This document shows positions 47,779-57,060 of a stretch of DNA of 64,000 nt, one piece after another; the stretch's first letter is position 1; each line of letters starts with the position of its first letter. Source of the DNA: an uncultured Bacteroidota bacterium (GTDB taxonomy: Bacteria > Bacteroidota > Bacteroidia > Flavobacteriales > Flavobacteriaceae); the NCBI GenBank assembly GCA_902559035.1, contig CACEGG010000007.1, forward strand, positions 1 to 64,000, given 5' to 3'. The translations under genes and the position numbers were made by a program. Below the pieces are notes generated by a model, which saw only the letters and a list, made by a program, of their open reading frames with translations, was not told the origin of the DNA and did not search any database.

Positions 47779-48612
47779 ATGACAAAAATTGAAATTAAAC
47801 CTCTTCTAGAGGCTGGTGTTCACTTTGGACACTTAACAAGAAAATGGAATCCCAATATGGCACCATTCATCCACATGGAGAAAAATGGCATCCATATTAT
47901 CAACCTTTACAAAACTGCATCAAAAATTGATGAAGCTGCATCTGCTTTATCAAAAATTGCTTCCTCAGGAAGAAAAATTCTCTTTGTTGCTACAAAAAAA
48001 CAAGCTAAAGACCTAGTATCTAAAGCAGCTGAAGAAGTGAACATGCCTTACATTACCGAAAGATGGCCAGGGGGTATGTTAACAAACTTTGTCACTATCA
48101 GAAAAGCCGTTAAAAAAATGTCAGCTATTGATAGAACAAAACAAGATGGTACTTTTGAAGCTCTTTCTAAAAGAGAAAAACTTCAAATTGATAGATTGAG
48201 AGCAAAATTAGAAAAAAATCTAGGCTCAATCACTGATATGACTAGATTACCTGGTGCTCTATTTGTAGTTGATATTAGAAGGGAACATATCGCAATTAGA
48301 GAAGCTCAAAAGCTAAATATTCCAATTTTTGCAATGGTTGATACTAATTGTGATCCAAGAGAGGTTGATTTTGCGATACCTTCAAATGACGATGCTTCAA
48401 AATCAATAGATATTATTTTAAATTACGTTACTGACGCAATTAAAGAGGGTCTCTCTGAAAGACAAAAGGAAAAAGAAGTTGCTGAAGTGATAAAAGAAAA
48501 AGAAAGTGGATCTGAGAAAAAAAATGAAGTTAGTGAGGATCAAAAAGAAGATGTAAAGGAAGTAAAAGAAAAAAAGAAAAGAACAAGAGTTGCTAAAAAA
48601 ACAGAAGAATAA
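47779..48612 (+). CDS. rpsB: 30S ribosomal protein S2
   Basis: This 277-residue S2 has the signatures LEAGVHFGHLTRKWNPNM and ITERWPGGMLTNF, and the IPIFAMVDTNCDPR segment. The core ends near residue 230, and a Lys/Glu-rich tail of about 45 residues follows, longer than in E. coli. It is two bases before tsf, the usual pair. Confidence 0.98.
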   Translation: MTKIEIKPLLEAGVHFGHLTRKWNPNMAPFIHMEKNGIHIINLYKTASKIDEAASALSKIASSGRKILFVATKKQAKDLVSKAAEEVNMPYITERWPGGMLTNFVTIRKAVKKMSAIDRTKQDGTFEALSKREKLQIDRLRAKLEKNLGSITDMTRLPGALFVVDIRREHIAIREAQKLNIPIFAMVDTNCDPREVDFAIPSNDDASKSIDIILNYVTDAIKEGLSERQKEKEVAEVIKEKESGSEKKNEVSEDQKEDVKEVKEKKKRTRVAKKTEE

Positions 48613-48614
48613 TC

Positions 48615-49439
48615 ATGACAAAAATAACCGCATCAGACGTAAATAATCTAAGAAAGATTTCAGGAGCTGGAATCATGGATTGTAAAAATGCTTTAGTTGA
48701 GGCTAATGGTGATACTGAAGCAGCAATAGAAATTTTAAGAAAGAAAGGACAGAAAGTTGCAGCTAAAAGAGCTGATAGAGAATCTTCGGAAGGAGCAACT
48801 ATAGCTAAGGTTAACTCTGATAATACAACTGGAGCTATTATCTCTTTAAATTGTGAAACAGACTTCGTTGCTAAAAATGATAGTTTTGTTGCGCTAGCTA
48901 ATCAATTAGCTGAAATTGCTTTAGAAAAAGATTCAATGGATGATTTTTTAAATGCTGAAATCGATTCAATGACAGTAAGTGATAAATTAATCCAACAAAC
49001 TGGAGTGATTGGAGAAAAATTAGTTATTGGAAATTTTGAAAAGATTTCTGCAGGGTATGTTGGAAAATATATTCATGCTGGAAACAAGATTGCTACTATA
49101 GTTGGTTTTTCAAGTGCCGTTGATGGTATCGAAGAAGCCTCAAAGAATGTTGCAATGCAAGCTGCTGCTATGAATCCAATTGCACTCGATGAAGGTGGAG
49201 TTGATCAGCAGACAATAGAAAAAGAAATTGAAATTGCTAAAGACCAACTAAGACAAGAGGGTAAGCCAGAAGCAATGCTTGATAATATTGCTAAAGGAAA
49301 ATTAAAAAGATTTTTTAAAGATAATACTCTGATCAATCAGGCATACATAAAAGATAATAAGCAAAGTGTTGCTAACTACGTGAAATCTGTAGACAATAAT
49401 TTAACAATTACTGATTTTAAAAGAGTTAGCTTAACTTAA
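48615..49439 (+). CDS. tsf: Elongation factor Ts
   Basis: This 274-residue nucleotide-exchange factor for EF-Tu has an N-terminal UBA domain (LRKISGAGIMDCKNALVEANGD, read as LRKISGAGIMDCKNAL) and the core motif SLNCETDFVAKND, where TDFV contacts EF-Tu. It lies downstream of rpsB. Confidence 0.98.
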   Translation: MTKITASDVNNLRKISGAGIMDCKNALVEANGDTEAAIEILRKKGQKVAAKRADRESSEGATIAKVNSDNTTGAIISLNCETDFVAKNDSFVALANQLAEIALEKDSMDDFLNAEIDSMTVSDKLIQQTGVIGEKLVIGNFEKISAGYVGKYIHAGNKIATIVGFSSAVDGIEEASKNVAMQAAAMNPIALDEGGVDQQTIEKEIEIAKDQLRQEGKPEAMLDNIAKGKLKRFFKDNTLINQAYIKDNKQSVANYVKSVDNNLTITDFKRVSLT

Positions 49440-49488
49440 AATTTATTGCTTTTTTAGATTTAGTGTAATCATCACTATATTTACATAA

Positions 49489-50196
49489 ATGGTTTACAAA
49501 AGAATCTTACTAAAACTAAGTGGAGAAGCTTTGTTGGGAGACAGGAGTTATGGAATTGATCCTAAACGAATTGCCCAATATGCGAAAGACATCAAAAGTA
49601 TTTTAGATTTAGGAGTTGAAGTGGCCATAGTTATAGGAGGAGGAAATATCTTTAGAGGTGTATCAGCTGCCAGTAATGGTATTGATCGTGTTCAAGGTGA
49701 TTATATGGGAATGCTTGCTACCGTAATAAACGGTATGGCTTTACAAAGTTCACTCGAGGAAGAAAAAATACAAACTAGACTACAAACAGCAATTAAAATT
49801 GAAGCTGTCGCTGAGCCATATATAAAAAGAAAAGCTGTTAGACATCTTGAGAAAAAGAGAGTTGTAATTTTTGGTGGCGGTACTGGAAATCCTTTTTTCA
49901 CTACAGACTCCGCTGCAGTTCTAAGAGCAATTGAAGTAAGTGCGGATGTTATTTTAAAAGGTACTAGAGTTGACGGAGTTTATGACTCAGATCCAGAAAA
50001 AAATGAAAAAGCTGTAAAATTTGATTTTATTTCATTTTCTGATGTTATTGGTAAAAATTTGAAAGTTATGGATTCTACTGCATTTACCCTAAGTCAAGAA
50101 AATAACTTACCAATTATAGTTTTTAATATGAACAAACCTGGAAACCTACTTAATGTAATTAAAGGGGATAAAATAGGAACATTAATAAAAAATTAA
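49489..50196 (+). CDS. pyrH: UMP kinase
   Basis: This 235-residue amino-acid-kinase-family enzyme phosphorylates UMP to UDP. Motifs are [42 protein letters not shown] and [13 protein letters not shown]. It is followed two bases later by frr, the common pyrH-frr pair. Confidence 0.98.
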   Translation: MVYKRILLKLSGEALLGDRSYGIDPKRIAQYAKDIKSILDLGVEVAIVIGGGNIFRGVSAASNGIDRVQGDYMGMLATVINGMALQSSLEEEKIQTRLQTAIKIEAVAEPYIKRKAVRHLEKKRVVIFGGGTGNPFFTTDSAAVLRAIEVSADVILKGTRVDGVYDSDPEKNEKAVKFDFISFSDVIGKNLKVMDSTAFTLSQENNLPIIVFNMNKPGNLLNVIKGDKIGTLIKN

Positions 50197-50198
50197 TT

Positions 50199-50750
50199 TT
50201 GGAAGAATTAGAATTTATTATTGAAGCGTGTGAAGAGTCAATGTCAAATGCGATAAAACATCTAGAAAAAGAACTTTTGAATATTAGAGCTGGTAAAGCA
50301 AACCCCTCTATGTTATCAAGTGTCAAGTTAGATTATTATGGTTCTACAACTCCATTATCTCAAATTGCTAATATAAATACTCCCGATGCTCAAACTCTTT
50401 CTGTTCAGCCCTGGGAAAAGGACAAACTACAAGATATTGAAAAAGCCATAATGGTCGCTAATTTAGGATTTAATCCCATGAATAATGGGGAATCTATCAT
50501 TATTAATATTCCACCCTTAACTGAGGAAAGAAGAATAGAATTAGTTAAAATAGCAAAATCTGAAATTGAAGATGCTAAAATTAGCGTTAGAAATGCAAGA
50601 AAAGATGCAAACAATGATATTAAAAAGATTGATATTTCAACTGACCAAAAAGCTATTTCAGAAGAAGATGTGCAAAATTTAACTGATAAATACACTTCAA
50701 AAATTGATTCTATTTTTGCATCTAAGGAGAAAGAAATTTTATCAGTCTAA
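50199..50750 (+). CDS. frr: Ribosome recycling factor
   Basis: This 183-residue factor splits post-termination ribosomes with EF-G. The core NAIKHLEKELLNIRAGKANPSML and the VRNARKDANNDIK helix are clear. The start is TTG 50199, two bases after the pyrH stop, giving MEELEFIIEACEESM, the normal length. The first ATG in frame would remove the first helix. Confidence 0.97.
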   Translation: MEELEFIIEACEESMSNAIKHLEKELLNIRAGKANPSMLSSVKLDYYGSTTPLSQIANINTPDAQTLSVQPWEKDKLQDIEKAIMVANLGFNPMNNGESIIINIPPLTEERRIELVKIAKSEIEDAKISVRNARKDANNDIKKIDISTDQKAISEEDVQNLTDKYTSKIDSIFASKEKEILSV

Positions 50751-50768
50751 ACCCTTGAATCAAAATTA

Positions 50769-53141
50769 ATGAGTAACATTAAAAACTCTAAAGGCTGGGA
50801 TATATTTGCTCGATTAATTTTAAGGAACCGCATCTTTTTTTTAGTATTTATCTTCATATCAACTTTACTTTTATCAACGCAGTGGAAAAATTTAAAGTTT
50901 AGCTATTCAGAGGCTAATTTGATGCCAAAAGATCATCCCTTTAATTTAGCGTATGATAATTTTGTTAACGTATTTGGAGAGGAGGGAAATTTATTAATTA
51001 TTGCAGTAAACGACAGTTCACTGTTTAAAAAAAACAATTTTAACTCTTGGATTGAATTAAGCCAATCTTTTAAAAACAAAAAAGAGGTTAACAATGTTAT
51101 ACATGTTGGAAACATTCCTATTATTTCCAAAGACAAGATCAAAAAAGAGTTTACTGTTGATTCTATCTCAAATAATTCTTTTAAAAGTGACTACAAAGTT
51201 AAGGAGTTTAAAAATATTCTTTTTCAAGATTTTCCTTTTTATGAAAATATTTTGTTTAACAAAAAAAGTGAAACTATTCAAACTGCTATATATTTAGACA
51301 AAAAGGTTGTTAATAATATTGAAAGAATTGAATTTATAAATGAAGATTTTATTCCTTTAATTGAAGAGTTTGAAAAAGAAACTAATCTTGACGTAAAAAT
51401 TTCCGGGATGCCTTATATAAGGACTATGAATGCCCAGAATATAATGGATGAGATTGGAAAGTTCGTAGTGATTGCGATTATTGTAACAATATTTATTTTC
51501 TTTTTCTTTTTCAGATCATATAGAGCAACGTTAATTACTTTATCAGTTGTAGTTACTGGGGTTATGTGGGCACTTGGTATACTTGGGTTTTTAGAGTTTG
51601 AAATTACTGTTTTAACTGCTTTAATTCCTCCTCTAATAATTGTAATTGGGGTGCCAAATTGTATTTTTTTAATAAACAAATATCAACACGAGGTAAAAAA
51701 ACATGGAAATCAAGCTAGATCTCTCCAAAGGGTTATATCCAAAATTGGAAATGCAACTCTAATGACTAATATTACTACTGCCTGTGGTTTTGCAACTTTC
51801 ATTTTAACTGATAGTCAAATATTAAAAGAATTTGGAACAGTAGCTTCCATCAATATAATGGTGATTTTCATTTTATCAATTTTACTAATACCCATAATTT
51901 ATAGTTTTTTACCTCTTCCAAAAAAGAAACATTTAAATCATTTAAATAACGATTGGCTCAATACCTTTGTTGGATTTTTGAGCAATACTGTTAAGAAAAA
52001 AAGAATTCTTGTTTTTATAATTTCTATTCTTTGTTTGTGTATAAGCATTATAGGGATTAATAAAATTGAAATTTCTGGAAATTTGATTGAAGACATGCCT
52101 AAAAAATCTGGTTTTGTTAAAGACATTAAGTTTTTCGAAAAAGAATTTAAAGGCATTTTACCATTAGAAATAATGATAGATAGTCGAAGAAAAAATGGGA
52201 TGATAAGGCTTGGAAATGTCAAAAGAATGAATGATTTTCATGAACATATTTTAAGAATTCCTGAGTTATCTTCACCAATTTCAATAGTTAATTTATCAAA
52301 GTTTATAAAACAATCCTTTTATAACGGTAATCCTGAATACTTTCAACTTCCATCATCTCAAGAAAACACATTTATTTCAACATATGTTAAAAATTCTGAT
52401 TTAAATATTGGGGAAAATAATAGCTATATAAATGAAAATGGACAAATAGCTAGAATAACAACTATGATTGGAGAAATTGATACTGAAAGAATGGAAGGGA
52501 TTGAAGCAAGTCTAATAAAAGGAATAGAATTGTATTTCCCCTCAGAAAGATTTGATGTAACATTAACTGGTAAAACCCTAGGATACCTCAAAGGAACAAA
52601 ATTTCTTATCAAGAACTTATTGATTTCGCTATTTTTGGCCATACTTTTAATATCTCTGATGATTACTTACCTGTTTAGGTCATACAAAATGGTTATAATT
52701 TCCTTAGTGCCAAATATTCTGCCATTATTATTTACTGCTGGAGTTATGGGGTTTTTTAATATCCCTATAAAACCTTCAACAATATTGGTTTTCAGTATAG
52801 CTTTTGGAATTTCAGTTGACGATACAATTCATTTTCTAGTAAAATACAGACAAGAATTAATTGCTAATAATTGGAAAATCAGAAAGTCTGTTTTTGCATC
52901 ACTAAGAGAAACGGGGATAAGCATGTTTTATACATCCATAGTTCTTTTCTTTGGATTTTCTGTTTTTATGACCTCTAGCTATGGAGGGACAATTGCATTA
53001 GGAGGTTTGGTATCAACCACTCTACTATTTGCAATGTTAGCTAACTTAGTTTTATTACCATCACTCCTGATTTCATTAGAAAAAAGTATTTCTAATAAAA
53101 AAGATTTAAAAAATTCAGTTATTAATCTAGACTCAAATTAA
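50769..53141 (+). CDS. RND/MMPL-superfamily membrane transporter
   Basis: This 790-residue protein has the RND two-repeat layout. One helix near residue 20 is followed by a periplasmic loop and five helices (about 225-385), then a helix near 420, a second loop and five helices (about 615-770). Typical segments are LTALIPPLIIVIGVPNCIF and FSIAFGISVDDTIHFLVKY, the latter carrying the proton-relay Asp pair. It may export lipids or other hydrophobic compounds. No adaptor or outer-membrane partner gene is adjacent. Confidence 0.88.
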   Translation: MSNIKNSKGWDIFARLILRNRIFFLVFIFISTLLLSTQWKNLKFSYSEANLMPKDHPFNLAYDNFVNVFGEEGNLLIIAVNDSSLFKKNNFNSWIELSQSFKNKKEVNNVIHVGNIPIISKDKIKKEFTVDSISNNSFKSDYKVKEFKNILFQDFPFYENILFNKKSETIQTAIYLDKKVVNNIERIEFINEDFIPLIEEFEKETNLDVKISGMPYIRTMNAQNIMDEIGKFVVIAIIVTIFIFFFFFRSYRATLITLSVVVTGVMWALGILGFLEFEITVLTALIPPLIIVIGVPNCIFLINKYQHEVKKHGNQARSLQRVISKIGNATLMTNITTACGFATFILTDSQILKEFGTVASINIMVIFILSILLIPIIYSFLPLPKKKHLNHLNNDWLNTFVGFLSNTVKKKRILVFIISILCLCISIIGINKIEISGNLIEDMPKKSGFVKDIKFFEKEFKGILPLEIMIDSRRKNGMIRLGNVKRMNDFHEHILRIPELSSPISIVNLSKFIKQSFYNGNPEYFQLPSSQENTFISTYVKNSDLNIGENNSYINENGQIARITTMIGEIDTERMEGIEASLIKGIELYFPSERFDVTLTGKTLGYLKGTKFLIKNLLISLFLAILLISLMITYLFRSYKMVIISLVPNILPLLFTAGVMGFFNIPIKPSTILVFSIAFGISVDDTIHFLVKYRQELIANNWKIRKSVFASLRETGISMFYTSIVLFFGFSVFMTSSYGGTIALGGLVSTTLLFAMLANLVLLPSLLISLEKSISNKKDLKNSVINLDSN

Positions 53142-53167
53142 ATTCAAAATAAACCAAACCAAACCTT

Positions 53168-53175
53168 TATCTTTG
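53168..53175 (+). promoter_or_regulatory. Candidate -7 element for asnS
   Basis: TATCTTTG fits TAnnTTTG and lies 27 bases before the start codon. There is no clear TTTG -33 box at 19 bases upstream. Confidence 0.4.
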
Positions 53176-53202
53176 AAATAAGTTTTAAATATTTTTACTT
53201 TC

Positions 53203-54627
53203 ATGACAATTAAAAATTTGTTTTTAAATCCACCTATTAAAGAAAAAGTTTCTATTAAAGGATGGGTTAAAACCTTTAGAGCGAATAGATTCATTTCAGT
53301 AAATGATGGATCTAGCCTTCAAAGTATTCAATGTGTTGTAGACTATGATAATACAGCTGAGGTTATTTTGAATAAAATTAATACTGGAGCATCAATTAAG
53401 GTCAATGGCACTTTGGTAGAAAGTCAAGGAAAAGGACAATCAATTGAGATTCAGGTTGAGAAAATTGAAATTTTGGGGGAATGTGATCCAGAATTGTACC
53501 CTATTCAACCTAAAAAACATAGTTTAGAGTTTTTAAGAGAAAATGCACATCTCAGGGCAAGAACTAGTACTTTTAGTTCAATTTTTAGAATTCGATCTAG
53601 TATTTCATTTGCTATTCACAAATATTTTAAAGAAAATGGGTTTTTCTATATTAATACTCCAATTGTAACTGGAAGTGATGCGGAAGGTGCGGGAGAAATG
53701 TTTAAAGTAACTACACTTGATATAAATAAAGCAGAAGTAAACGATAATAATGAAATAGATTTTTCCAAGGACTTCTTTGGTAAGGAAACTAATTTAACTG
53801 TTTCTGGTCAGTTAGAAGCTGAGAATATGGCTATGGGGCTTGGAAAAGTTTATACTTTTGGACCTACCTTTAGAGCTGAGAACTCAAATACCTCAAGACA
53901 TTTGGCAGAATTCTGGATGATAGAACCTGAAATGGCATTTTATGATTTAAGTGATAATATGAATTTAGCAGAACATTTTATAAAAAGTGTTTTAGATTAT
54001 ATAGTCAAAGATTGTAAAGAAGATCTTTATTTTTTAAATCAGAGATTAATAAATGAAGATAAATCCAAGCCTGCGCAGGAAAGAAATGAATTGAATTTGT
54101 TGGAAAGACTAGATTTTGTAATTAATAATGATTTTGTTAGAATTACCTATTCTGAAGCTTATGAAATTTTGAAAAATTCTAAGCCTAATAAAAAGAAAAA
54201 ATTTAAATTTCCAATTAGCGACTGGGGTGTAGATCTACAAAGTGAGCACGAGAGATATCTTGTAGAAAAACACTTCAAAAAGCCAGTAATTATTTTTGAT
54301 TATCCTGCCAAAATAAAAGCATTTTACATGAGGATGAACGAAGATGGAAAAACAGTTAAAGCAATGGATATCTTATTTCCAGGAATTGGAGAGATAGTTG
54401 GCGGATCACAAAGAGAGGAGAGATTAGATATATTAAAAAGTAGAATAAAAGAATTAAAAATTGATGAAAAGGAATTATGGTGGTATTTAGATTTGAGAAA
54501 GTTTGGAACTGTTGAACATAGTGGATTTGGATTAGGGTTAGAACGGTTAATTTTATTCGCTACTGGTATGACTAATATAAGAGATGTTATACCATTTCCT
54601 CGAACCCCAAAAAATGCTGAATTTTAA
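53203..54627 (+). CDS. asnS: Asparaginyl-tRNA synthetase
   Basis: This 474-residue class II synthetase has an N-terminal OB-fold anticodon-binding domain (VSIKGWVKTFRANRFISVNDG, read as IKGWVKTFRANRFISVNDG). The catalytic core includes motif 2 (FGPTFRAENSNTSRHLAEFW) and motif 3 (GFGLGLERLILFATG). The SGQLEAE and RHLAEFWMIEPE segments are typical of AsnRS rather than AspRS. Confidence 0.97.
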   Translation: MTIKNLFLNPPIKEKVSIKGWVKTFRANRFISVNDGSSLQSIQCVVDYDNTAEVILNKINTGASIKVNGTLVESQGKGQSIEIQVEKIEILGECDPELYPIQPKKHSLEFLRENAHLRARTSTFSSIFRIRSSISFAIHKYFKENGFFYINTPIVTGSDAEGAGEMFKVTTLDINKAEVNDNNEIDFSKDFFGKETNLTVSGQLEAENMAMGLGKVYTFGPTFRAENSNTSRHLAEFWMIEPEMAFYDLSDNMNLAEHFIKSVLDYIVKDCKEDLYFLNQRLINEDKSKPAQERNELNLLERLDFVINNDFVRITYSEAYEILKNSKPNKKKKFKFPISDWGVDLQSEHERYLVEKHFKKPVIIFDYPAKIKAFYMRMNEDGKTVKAMDILFPGIGEIVGGSQREERLDILKSRIKELKIDEKELWWYLDLRKFGTVEHSGFGLGLERLILFATGMTNIRDVIPFPRTPKNAEF

Positions 54628-54678
54628 GAAAACTCTCTTCATTTCGTTTTTTGTATTTTTAATTTATAAATAACCAGA

Positions 54679-56127
54679 ATGCTAAAACAGTATTTACAGC
54701 TAAAGTTATCTCAAAAATTATCTCCCCAACAAATTCAGTTGATGAAGCTTATAGAGCTTCCTCTTCAAGAACTAGAAGAACGACTTTCAAGGGAAATTGA
54801 AGAGAACCCAGCGCTAGAATCTGGCAAAGAAAAAGATGAAGATGACTATTTTGACAATGATTCTGATTATGATGATCAATCAAACAATGATGACGGAGAT
54901 ATCAATGTTGAGGATTATTTAAGTGATGACGATACACCTGACTATAAATTAAAGTCTAACAACTATAGTGATGATGACGAAGAAAAATCACTTCCATTTG
55001 TTTCTGGCATTAGCTTTAATCAATTTCTAAAAAATCAACTTGCTACATTTTCTTTAAAAGGAGATGATCAAAAAATTGCTGAATTTTTAGTGGGAAGCGT
55101 TGATCAATCGGGTTATATCAGGGCTGATCTATTAGACATAGTTGATGATTTAGCCTTTACTATGGGGGTTTACACTAATTCTGAATCTTTATTAAAGATT
55201 CTAAAAAAAATTCATTTATTGGACCCACCTGGCGTTGGAGCTAGAGATCTAAAAGAATGCCTAGTGATTCAGCTGAAAAGAAAAAATCAAACAAAATCTG
55301 TTGAAAATGCTACTACTATTTTAGAAAGCTACTTTGATTTATTTATTAAAAAACATTACAAAAAAATTATCCAAAAATTAAATATTGATGAGGATATCTT
55401 AAGAGATTCAATCAAGGAAATTGAAAAATTAAATCCTAAACCAGGCTCAGCTTTTTCTGAACCAACAAAAATAAACTCAACGATTATTCCTGATTTTAAA
55501 ATTGAGATTATTGACAATCAACTTGTTTTAAATTTAAATTCAAGAAATGCTCCAGAACTTTTCGTTTCAAATGAATACAAAAATATGCTTTCAGGGTATC
55601 AAGAAAACAAAAAGGTTTCTAAAAGTCAGAAACAGGCTGTTACATTTATTAAACAAAAGTTGGATGCTGCTAAATGGTTCATTGATGCAATCAATCAAAG
55701 AAACCAGACTCTCCTAATAACCATGAAAACTATCATGGAATTTCAAAAAAAGTATTTCTTGAGTGGAGATGAAAGCAATTTAAAACCAATGATTTTAAAA
55801 GATATTGCTGAAAAAATTAATATGGATATTTCAACTATTTCAAGGGTTGCCAATAGTAAGTATGTTGATACACCTTATGGTATTAAACTAATAAAATCCT
55901 TTTTCTCAGAGGGGATTACAAATGACAAGGGTGTTGAAGTATCTACAATTGAAATAAAAAAAGAACTACAATTAATAATTGATAAAGAAAATAAATCAAA
56001 ACCCTACACTGACGATGAGCTTACAAAAAAAATCAATGAAAAGGGGTATCCAATTGCAAGAAGAACCGTTGCAAAATATAGAGAAATGATTGGGGCACCA
56101 GTAGCAAGATTAAGAAAAAAACTATAG
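54679..56127 (+). CDS. rpoN: RNA polymerase sigma-54 factor
   Basis: This 482-residue protein has the Gln/Leu-rich region I (LQLKLSQKLSPQQIQLMKLI), an acidic region II with long Asp runs (about 50-105), a core-binding domain, a helix-turn-helix (KDIAEKINMDISTISRVANS) and the RpoN box ARRTVAKYREMIGAPVARLR, which reads the -24 element. No sigma-54 activator gene is in the window. Confidence 0.97.
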   Translation: MLKQYLQLKLSQKLSPQQIQLMKLIELPLQELEERLSREIEENPALESGKEKDEDDYFDNDSDYDDQSNNDDGDINVEDYLSDDDTPDYKLKSNNYSDDDEEKSLPFVSGISFNQFLKNQLATFSLKGDDQKIAEFLVGSVDQSGYIRADLLDIVDDLAFTMGVYTNSESLLKILKKIHLLDPPGVGARDLKECLVIQLKRKNQTKSVENATTILESYFDLFIKKHYKKIIQKLNIDEDILRDSIKEIEKLNPKPGSAFSEPTKINSTIIPDFKIEIIDNQLVLNLNSRNAPELFVSNEYKNMLSGYQENKKVSKSQKQAVTFIKQKLDAAKWFIDAINQRNQTLLITMKTIMEFQKKYFLSGDESNLKPMILKDIAEKINMDISTISRVANSKYVDTPYGIKLIKSFFSEGITNDKGVEVSTIEIKKELQLIIDKENKSKPYTDDELTKKINEKGYPIARRTVAKYREMIGAPVARLRKKL

Positions 56128-57060
56128 GTGAAAATTGAACTTTCAATTATTATTGTCAATTATAGATCTTGGGATAAACTAAAATTTTGTTTAAAAAGTA
56201 TACTAACTCAAAAACAAATTAACCTTAAAGTTATTGTTGTAGATAACTTTTCCAATGACAATAAACTAGATCTATTTAAAGAAAATTTTAAATGGGTAGA
56301 ATGGATTATAAGCAATGAAAATCTTGGATTTGCAAAAGCTTGTAATTTGGGGGCAACTTTTTCAAATTCTAAATGGATTTTATTTTTAAATCCTGATACT
56401 TTATTAGTTGAAAATTCATTAAGCTCGCTAGTTAAATATTGTGATAACAATACTGAACATAAAATTATAGGAATTAAACAATTAAACTCAAAAAATAAAC
56501 CCTCTAACTCCTTTGGTTTATTTTTAGATTTATGGACTTCAAATGGTTTTTTTAGAATTTTTTCTAGAATTTTTAAAGGTCAGACTTATAAAAAAATTAA
56601 TTCCTGTTCGATATCTAATCCTGACTGGATTTCTGGTTCATTTATACTTTTGAGAAAAAACGATTTTCAAGAGTTAAATGGTTGGAACGAAAGCTATTGG
56701 ATGTATTTCGAAGACATGGACTTATGCAAGAGAGCTAAAAATTTAAACTTGAAAGTTAGTTTACTTAACAATTGGAAATGTATTCATTTTCATGGAGGAT
56801 CATCAAGAAAAAATAAAGAAATTTTGATAAAAACTAAAACAGAGGTAATTAAGTCCTCTCATATTTATATTAACACTCATATTTCTTGTTTCAAGTCGAT
56901 CATTATTCACTTTCTAATGATATTTTTTAAGTCTATTGAATTAATAATCTTAACCCCGTTTTCTTCAACTAAAAGGGAGATTTTTAAGCAATGTATTATA
57001 TACTGGAAAAAAAGTATTCTTTCAGGGGTTTGGGTTGAAAAAAGATCTATTAATTATTAA
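56128..57060 (+). CDS. Family 2 glycosyltransferase
   Basis: This 310-residue protein starts at GTG 56128, directly after the rpoN stop codon. The GT2 (GT-A) fold shows LSIIIVNYRSWDKL, VIVVDNFSNDN, NLGFAKACNLG and the metal-site-like LNPDT. WISGSFILLRK and MYFEDMDLCKRA follow and are typical of rhamnosyltransferase-like enzymes. A hydrophobic segment near residue 250 may anchor it to the membrane. It probably acts in surface polysaccharide synthesis; donor and acceptor are unknown. It overlaps the convergent DUF4270 gene by 11 bases. Confidence 0.9.
   Translation: MKIELSIIIVNYRSWDKLKFCLKSILTQKQINLKVIVVDNFSNDNKLDLFKENFKWVEWIISNENLGFAKACNLGATFSNSKWILFLNPDTLLVENSLSSLVKYCDNNTEHKIIGIKQLNSKNKPSNSFGLFLDLWTSNGFFRIFSRIFKGQTYKKINSCSISNPDWISGSFILLRKNDFQELNGWNESYWMYFEDMDLCKRAKNLNLKVSLLNNWKCIHFHGGSSRKNKEILIKTKTEVIKSSHIYINTHISCFKSIIIHFLMIFFKSIELIILTPFSSTKREIFKQCIIYWKKSILSGVWVEKRSINY

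Noticed and set aside
49446-49483. TTG ... TATATTTA as a pyrH promoter
   Set aside because: The -7 box lacks the final G and the spacing is about 27 bases, outside the usual range.
51413-51679. Minus-strand frame inside the RND transporter gene
   Set aside because: It overlaps conserved membrane helices of the transporter and shows no family signature.
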